From contig OZ038528.1 in the NCBI GenBank assembly GCA_964036665.1, forward strand, positions 17,595,245 to 17,659,244: DNA of 64,000 nt. The letters run 5' to 3'. The notes below the pieces were generated by a model. It saw only the letters and a program-made list of their open reading frames with translations. It made no database searches and was not told where the DNA came from. This stretch comes from Gordius sp. MW1. Its lineage: Eukaryota > Nematomorpha > Gordioida > Gordea > Gordiidae. Numbering within the stretch: position 1 is the stretch's first letter; each line of letters begins with the position of its first letter. This document shows positions 58,600-64,000 of the stretch, one piece after another. A program made the position numbers and the translations under genes.

Positions 58600-59280
58600 A
58601 CAAGATAAACACGGCAATTGTTTTACCACAGTCGGTTGACACTTTTACCATTTCCCTATATATTCTAAAAACAACTCCTTACCTACCCATATTTTATTTT
58701 TTCCTTTTAAATCAACCTATTACGAGCTATGTCTCAGTAAGTTTTATGTTAAATTTTGAAATTATTAATTTTGTTTGTTTGTTTCTAGACATACAATGAC
58801 CTTTGATATACAAATTAACGTAAGACCTCTAAATTCTAATAGTGTGGGTACATCTGTACCAATACGTTTTAAAATTATTGAGCGTGGCAACATGGATACT
58901 ATTATCCGTATCCTCTCCCCTACAGAACCCTCTCGTTTAAACCCCCGACATCCACCATCAACAAAGCGCAATACAAACAAGCCCACAAAGAAGGCGCAAT
59001 ATTCACAACCAAAATGACAATTCCCTTAGGAACGCCGGCCTGAAAAGAAATGTACAGGGACCCCGACGAAGACACCGGGCGCGGTGCCCACCTCCATTTT
59101 GTCCAGCTTGTCGGCGCTCGCATCTCCTGCCAATGTGTAAGCCCGCCAACACAACGCAGGAGCCCGGCAAAGCCATGCCAGGTTAAATAGCAGAAGCCAG
59201 GGAAGTGTTTCATTCGTCCAGTTGATGGACGCTGAACCTTTGATGCCTAACCAAGAGACCCATCTCCTCGACAATCAATT
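58600..59280 (+). pseudogene. Unknown gene fragment, plus copy of a convergent inverted pair
   Basis: I do not recognise the family. A first part ending in NQPITSYVS is followed by a GT-AG-like intron (GTAAGTTTTATG... to ...TTTCTAG, about 58738-58789). A second part follows with VGTSVPIRFKI, GNMDTIIRIL and TEPSRL. After frame changes come EMYRDPDEDTG and AHLHFVQLVGAR (near 59085-59120). The same parts are found in the same order on the minus strand at 59530-60110. Stops interrupt this copy after 59016, so it is broken. The shared intron suggests a real spliced gene was duplicated. Confidence 0.45.
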
Positions 59281-59529
59281 AATTTATATGATTTAATTGC
59301 GATGAAATAAATAAAGTGTAATTTTTGCTTGTTTTTTTGATATAGTTTATAAGATGAATCTAGCATTTCGAAGGCAACCTTTCCGCAAGTTTTGCGCTTT
59401 TCAGATATAAAAACTAGCAAATCTTACACTTTATTGGATGCATGGCAATTAAAAAATATATAAATCGTCGAGGAGAGGGGCCTTTTGGCTAGGCGTCAAA
59501 GGGACAACGTCTACTAACTCTGTGAAAAA

Positions 59530-60110
59530 AACTCCCCAACCGTACGCTATTTATGCTGAGCATGATTTGGAGGGGGTAACTGCGCTGTGTTGCCGCGTGT
59601 ACACATTGGCAGGGGTGCGAGCGCCGACAAGCTGGACAAAATGGAGATGGGCACAGGGCACGATGTCTTCGTGGTTGTCCATGTACATTTCTCTCCCTGT
59701 CAACGCCCCTGTTAGGGCGATGGCCAATTTGGTTGTGAAATTGACAATAATCATCGCACCTTCTTCACGGCCTTGTACGATTGGCGATAAATTGGTGGTT
59801 AATAGCGGGCCTTTGTATACTAGTGGTTCGGACGAAGCAAGGACGCGGGTTATTGGATCCATATGGCCGCGCACGTTAATTTCAAACCGTTTGGGTAGGG
59901 TGTGCCTACACTATTTTATTTAAAAGGACTAATCTCGATTTTAAACCGCATGGGACATCTATAATCTAATAAACTAAAATAAAACTTACTGAGACATAGC
60001 AATTATTAGGGTGATAAGGATTAATAAAATAAGGCATTTATATGTAAGAAAATATATGGGTAGGTACTAGGTAGGGAGTTGTGTTCAGAATTCATAGTGA
60101 AAAAGGAATA
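59530..60110 (-). CDS. Unknown conserved gene fragment, minus copy of the inverted pair
   Basis: The ORF 59874-59551 (107 residues) holds GHMDPITRVLASSEPLVYKG, NLSPIVQGREEGAMIIVNF, GREMYMDNHEDI and AHLHFVQLVGARTPANVYTR. The upstream part (about 60060-59980) reads PYHPNNCYVS before a GTAAGTTTTATT donor-like site and a short intron ending TTATTAG, at the same place as in the plus copy. This copy keeps a longer open frame than the plus copy. No known domain is recognised. It may be a host gene fragment, transposon cargo or a viral capsid-like remnant, and I cannot decide. Confidence 0.4.
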
Positions 60111-60473
60111 GTACAAGTGTGGGCCCATTGTTCTAACTAGAGAAAACCTCAAAATCTAAGGTCCGAGCTCGACTCGGGCTTTTCCGGGCCGCCCGTGCAG
60201 GTATCTACAAGCAAGCAACGTTTTTAAACTGCTCGTAGCATCTCATTTATGAATTAGGGTATATGAAAAATTAAGCTTGCGCTATCATCTATTAATTAGA
60301 GCATAGGTGATTGTGTTTTTAATTATATTTTTTAGGGCGAGATTATTTTTTTGCAATTTCCCTTATATGTGGATAAATAATATTTATTAATAATTAATAT
60401 AACTTTCATACATGGCAAAAATATGTTTTATTGTTTTTAAAATATATTTTCAAATATTTTTTTAACATTTTTA

Positions 60474-60743
60474 ATGCGGCTTTATGATCCTAAATTTATA
60501 TTTTATAATACTTTTATACCAGTTCACAATGCAAAATTTTATAAAAGGTGCACAAAAAATTTCAGCTTTTGGATAAAAATATCTTTTCGCCATATTAGTA
60601 TTTTCATCATTATTCTTTATCTTATTGGAATAAGTGTAACAAAATCTAAAATAAAAGGTAGAGAAATTTTAAGTCTTCCCTCCCCAAAAAAAATAATAAA
60701 CCAGCAACGTGTTATTGAAGTAACATTAACAAATTATAAATAG
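60474..60743 (+). CDS. Hypothetical 89-residue ORF with one membrane-like segment
   Basis: It begins MRLYDPKFIFYN and is rich in aromatic and basic residues. A hydrophobic segment (ISIFIIILYLIGISV, about residues 42-56) is followed by a lysine-rich tail. I recognise no family. The AT-rich setting makes a chance ORF quite possible. There are no neighbouring exons. Confidence 0.2.
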   Translation: MRLYDPKFIFYNTFIPVHNAKFYKRCTKNFSFWIKISFRHISIFIIILYLIGISVTKSKIKGREILSLPSPKKIINQQRVIEVTLTNYK

Positions 60744-60847
60744 CCATATTTGATAAAAAAAAATATATAAAGTAATTTCTTAATTTAATAAAAATATTTA
60801 TGTCGGTGATCCAAGAATATGAATATATATTGCTTAAAAAAGTACTT

Positions 60848-61200
60848 ATCGTATCCCTTGATACGTGGATTCCCCATTTCCCCCAACCCCTCGTAAAACA
60901 GTGTATCTCATTCGATTAATTACAACATTTATTGTTAGATTTCTTAACATTGTCGGATCTTTTGATCTTATACGAGAAGTACATCTGCCTATCAGAGGCA
61001 TACTCACTGAGTAACCCCTTTTCCTGTAACTTTAAGAACATAGTGATACTTTTACTTTCTATTTAATTTCAGTACGTGTGTGACTTTACCCCCCTCCCCC
61101 CGACGCGCTTATACTTATTTTTTGTTATTTCTTCCCCATTGATCAACTTGAATACGAATCATTGAACTTGATAACGCGTTTCGATTAATAATTTTAATTC
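60848..61200 (+). repeat. Diverged relative of the 47.8/49.2 kb LTR, plus orientation
   Basis: It begins TATCGTATCC as the intronic LTRs do. In the same order it has TCTTTTGATCTTATACG, a C-run, CCGACGCGCTTATAC, TTTTTGTTATTTCTTCCC and GAATACGA. The right end of the LTR is not clear. It may be a solo LTR or the 5' LTR of a related, decayed element. Confidence 0.5.
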
Positions 61201-61304
61201 TTGTGTGAATTCGATTAATTATTATTTAATTCTCGGATACAAAATAAATTAGGTAAAATTCTATGTAGGAAAAAGGAGTTTAATAACTTTACCCCTCTTC
61301 CTAA

Positions 61305-61723
61305 ATGGGAAGAGGTGTCCCTTTATTATGCAGCTCGTTCAATATCTCCCCTTATTCCTATTCCTCATATCTTAAATCCCATCCTGAACAAATACAAAGA
61401 GTTCATCATCTTGTTTTAGAATTGGAAATTAAGAGTTGGAATGAACAAAATATAAAGATTGCATCATCATCTTATTTGAAAATACAATAGTACTTATGGA
61501 TGTGTTGCTTGAATATTTTCTGGAACAGTCCTGGCAGGTCTTGTGCCCTTTAGTAGGGGTCATTAGAAATTTGGAATGTATTAAGCTTCGCCCTTGTTGC
61601 GCTTGTGGATCTGGTGTCGACTCAAAATTATCATATTATCTAACAAAATTCCCAAAATCTCCTCAGGATCTTGAAAAACAATCTCCAAAAATGACTCATC
61701 TGTTAATGAATTATAGTCTATAA
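61305..61723 (+). other. Two adjacent short ORFs of unknown origin
   Basis: ORFs of 61 codons (61305-61490) and 75 codons (61496-61723) lie end to end in neighbouring frames just after the LTR-like segment. The second has a CCACGSG patch. No family is recognised. They may be remains of the interior of the LTR element that begins at 60848. Confidence 0.25.
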
Positions 61724-61739
61724 AATTTTTGGGTTATGT

Positions 61740-63450
61740 CTTGCCGTGTTAGCGAGATATAAAATGGGGAGAAAAGGGGACGGATTAAAATTTCTGAAGG
61801 AAAGACTTTTTAAAATATAAAATAATAACGTTTCATGGTATTAGATAGGGAAAGGGGGATACGCGATATGTCACATAAGTAATTAACTCAGCAAGTGCTC
61901 CTACAAAACTACTATCTATTTAAAGTGGTAAACAGGCTATTCCTTACTGCTTGAGCTTGTCTTTGTTGTTACAACTTAGTCACTCACGCATTTTACCGCG
62001 ATTGATGTATTAAGTAGCTTACGCGTCGAAGCACATAATAGGCAATATCTGTGTTTACGTCCAAGTTGGAGTATTGGTAACGCAATTGCCGTGTCGGTAT
62101 TGTATATGGGAATTACGAGACAATGACAGCCGATGGACAAAGAGAATCGAGCAAATATCAATTAATATTAGCTTAATCAATTAATCTCTTAATTGGCTCG
62201 TAGTTTATTTTGTGTGTATTTTTAAGTAATATGGGATATTCTACGGAGTGTTGTTCTTTTTAAACGCAATTCATGACTTGTTATTGGTATTCAATGGAGC
62301 GGCTAAACATTTTAAATCTAAATATTATAAATTTAGTAATGGAGACTGGGGCTAAGACATAAAAAATTAAGTCGCGTTTTTAAAAAAACTAAAAATTATT
62401 TTTGGACATTTTTTGTTTGAATATATATTTAAGGTTTATTTTTACCGTAGGAAAAAATTTAGAGGTAAATAAATAAAAGCTTCTCACAAATTAAGTTTAA
62501 AAAACAAAAAAATTTAAAATAGCCCGGACTAATCATAGCCGATAGATTAACCTTGACGTGTGCATTAGTGTATGCTAACTCATATCAATAAAAAGATAGT
62601 TGCATTTCGAAAGATTCAGTTCTAATTATTATTTTTTTTCACGCCCCCCCCCGTCCCTTGCAGAGCTTGCACGCAAAATTAACAAATTTATAAAAACTTA
62701 ATTTAAAGACATTAATTTTAGCTTCCAGCTTGCTCGATTTATCTTTGAGGGTTTGTGGGTGTTTCCGGTGCCGTGTTTATGCAATTTGTTAATGATATCG
62801 CCATTTATATTTATAACATAACAGACTCTAACAAAAGGTAATATTTTGAAAAACCTCAAAGGGCCATAATCGCATCTGTTTTTGCCTAATTAACTTGTTA
62901 ATAACCACACCTGTGCAGCAAGCGTTCCTTGTATACATAACAAAAAATATTTATTATAGCTGGAAAGGAATGATCATTAATGACTTGTAAATTCCGTTCA
63001 CTTATATGTATTGAATTTTACAAAATATTCTGAAATAAAAAAATCATGCCTAGTTGTTCATAATTTTTTAATTATGTAATATACTTATAAATCTTATAAC
63101 ACATTTACTTGGAAACTATGACGTTTTATAATTGAATTTTAATCTTTAAAACTATTATTAAAAACGACTAACCTAAATTATATAAAATTTTCATTATTTA
63201 ATGAGAATAATAAATTTAAAAAGCTTGTTTGTAGATCGATTGGAATCAATATTATTTTTTAGCTTAAGATTTGTTGAATATATAAATGTATCGTCAGACC
63301 AGATTCTGTTTATTATATGCCTGCGTCTCTCATACTTAATTTTAAACACTTATTTATAGCCCTGAGCTAATTAATTAAATAACTTGATACTTAGTTCAAG
63401 CCACATTTGCGCATAATAATGCAATTTAACAACTAAAAATATTATAACAA
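61740..63450. other. AT-rich DNA, no gene
   Basis: I see no supported coding region, RNA gene or transposon end. A C run at about 62644-62652 is the only unusual composition. Confidence 0.4.
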
Positions 63451-63454
63451 TGTT

Positions 63455-63610
63455 AGCGCCACGCTATAGCTGTAGCGCCTCCAAGTGACTATGTGCTATT
63501 ATAGCTCTAGCGCCTTATGTGACTATGTGCTATAGCTCTAGCGCCTCCGTGTGACTATGCGCTATAGCTTTAGCGCCTCCAAATGACTATGTGCTATAGT
63601 TTTAGCGCCT
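63455..63610. repeat. GCGCTA minisatellite
   Basis: Four to five tandem units of about 37-43 bp share the core GTGCTATAGCTCTAGCGCCT followed by CC..GTGACTAT. The core is itself nearly palindromic (AGCGC/GCGCT with TATAGCT between). Spacing and sequence vary slightly between units. Confidence 0.8.
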
Positions 63611-63651
63611 AAAACCCTATTTCACCATCACTAATATTATATATATATACC

Positions 63652-63800
63652 ATGGGCGTAGCCAGCATTATATATATCATGGGCGTAGCCAGCATTGGGA
63701 TTAGAGGGGGGCAATATTTAGAGAGGGGCAAGATGAACATTTTTTGAAATTTTAGCCATAATTTCATTAAATTTCTACAAATTTTAGGACGCCTATGGCT
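63652..63800. mobile_element. GGGCGTAGCCAG MITE with doubled left end
   Basis: CATGGGCGTAGCCAGCAT occurs at 63652 and again at about 63679, separated by TATATATAT, then the usual G-rich body follows. The right side decays to GACGCCTATG near 63797. No clear target duplication is seen. The doubled end could be a microhomology duplication or one MITE end inserted into another. Confidence 0.6.
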
Positions 63801-64000
63801 CGAAGGCAAAACGACCTAGCTATAGGCCTAAGATTTGAAATTGTATTAAGCAATTAGGGTGCCAATTTTGTGTTTAGTAAAAAGTTAACATTTTAACGTT
63901 CTTTCTTATATTTTTTTTTGTAAATAAAGGATTTAGTTGTTTTTAAGTCTACGCCCCGAAATAAAATTTTTAAAAAATGAGGAACCCCATTAGACTGAGT

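Noticed and set aside
58920..59274. Minus-strand ORFs of 97 and 82 codons
   Set aside because: They are antisense to the plus copy of the unidentified gene pair. The conserved AHLHFVQLVGAR reading is on the plus strand here.

Overview
This is nuclear DNA from an invertebrate animal. The evidence is AT-rich sequence, spliced genes with GT-AG introns, metazoan protein families (a LamG/EGF secreted protein, UMP-CMP kinase, CLPTM1), and many eukaryotic transposons (hAT, mariner, Ty3/gypsy-type, an RLE-like non-LTR element, Helitron). Some introns are only 35 bp long. I cannot resolve the lineage from the window alone.

Three host genes are supported. (1) Positions 33-10845, minus strand: the 5' part of a large secreted or membrane protein. 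It has a signal peptide, an N-terminal laminin-G (LamG) domain, 18 EGF repeats, a Ser/Thr-rich stretch and the start of a second LamG. It is split over 14 exons whose phases all agree, and it runs off the left edge. (2) Positions 25774/25789-27080, plus strand: a complete six-exon UMP-CMP kinase. (3) Positions 39098-51382, plus strand: a complete 14-exon CLPTM1, a multi-pass ER membrane protein. Its 6-kb eleventh intron holds two tandem 1.7-kb composite repeats and a short LTR retrotransposon. Another of its introns uses a GC donor.

The rest is mostly transposon debris. I found five hAT-like non-autonomous elements with 8-bp target duplications: 12039-14363, 17392-19113, 29253-30400, 52527-55256 (7/8 match) and 57291-58364. 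There is also a MITE family with CATGGGCGTAGCCAG ends and 8-bp duplications (perfect in 1738-1892, 11209-11427, 17222-19128 and 17713-17981). Insertions are nested: a hAT sits inside a MITE and itself contains a MITE; a wholly palindromic hAT sits inside an inverted-repeat element; a hAT contains an inverted copy of the CLPTM1-intron composite repeat. Coding remnants are a mariner transposase (27692-28972), a Ty3/gypsy-type integrase (about 24022-24780, minus), an RLE-like non-LTR retrotransposon (about 35131-38270), a Helitron N-terminal region (about 56514-57240) and a hAT dimerisation domain (57850-58109).

The least explained coding signal is a convergent inverted pair of related gene fragments (58600-60110). 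They share an intron position and a conserved AHLHFVQLVGAR motif, and I cannot assign them to a family. No CRISPR array, operon or prokaryotic feature is present. The long stretches at 19.1-23.8, 33.2-35.1 and 61.7-63.4 kb hold nothing I can support as a gene.
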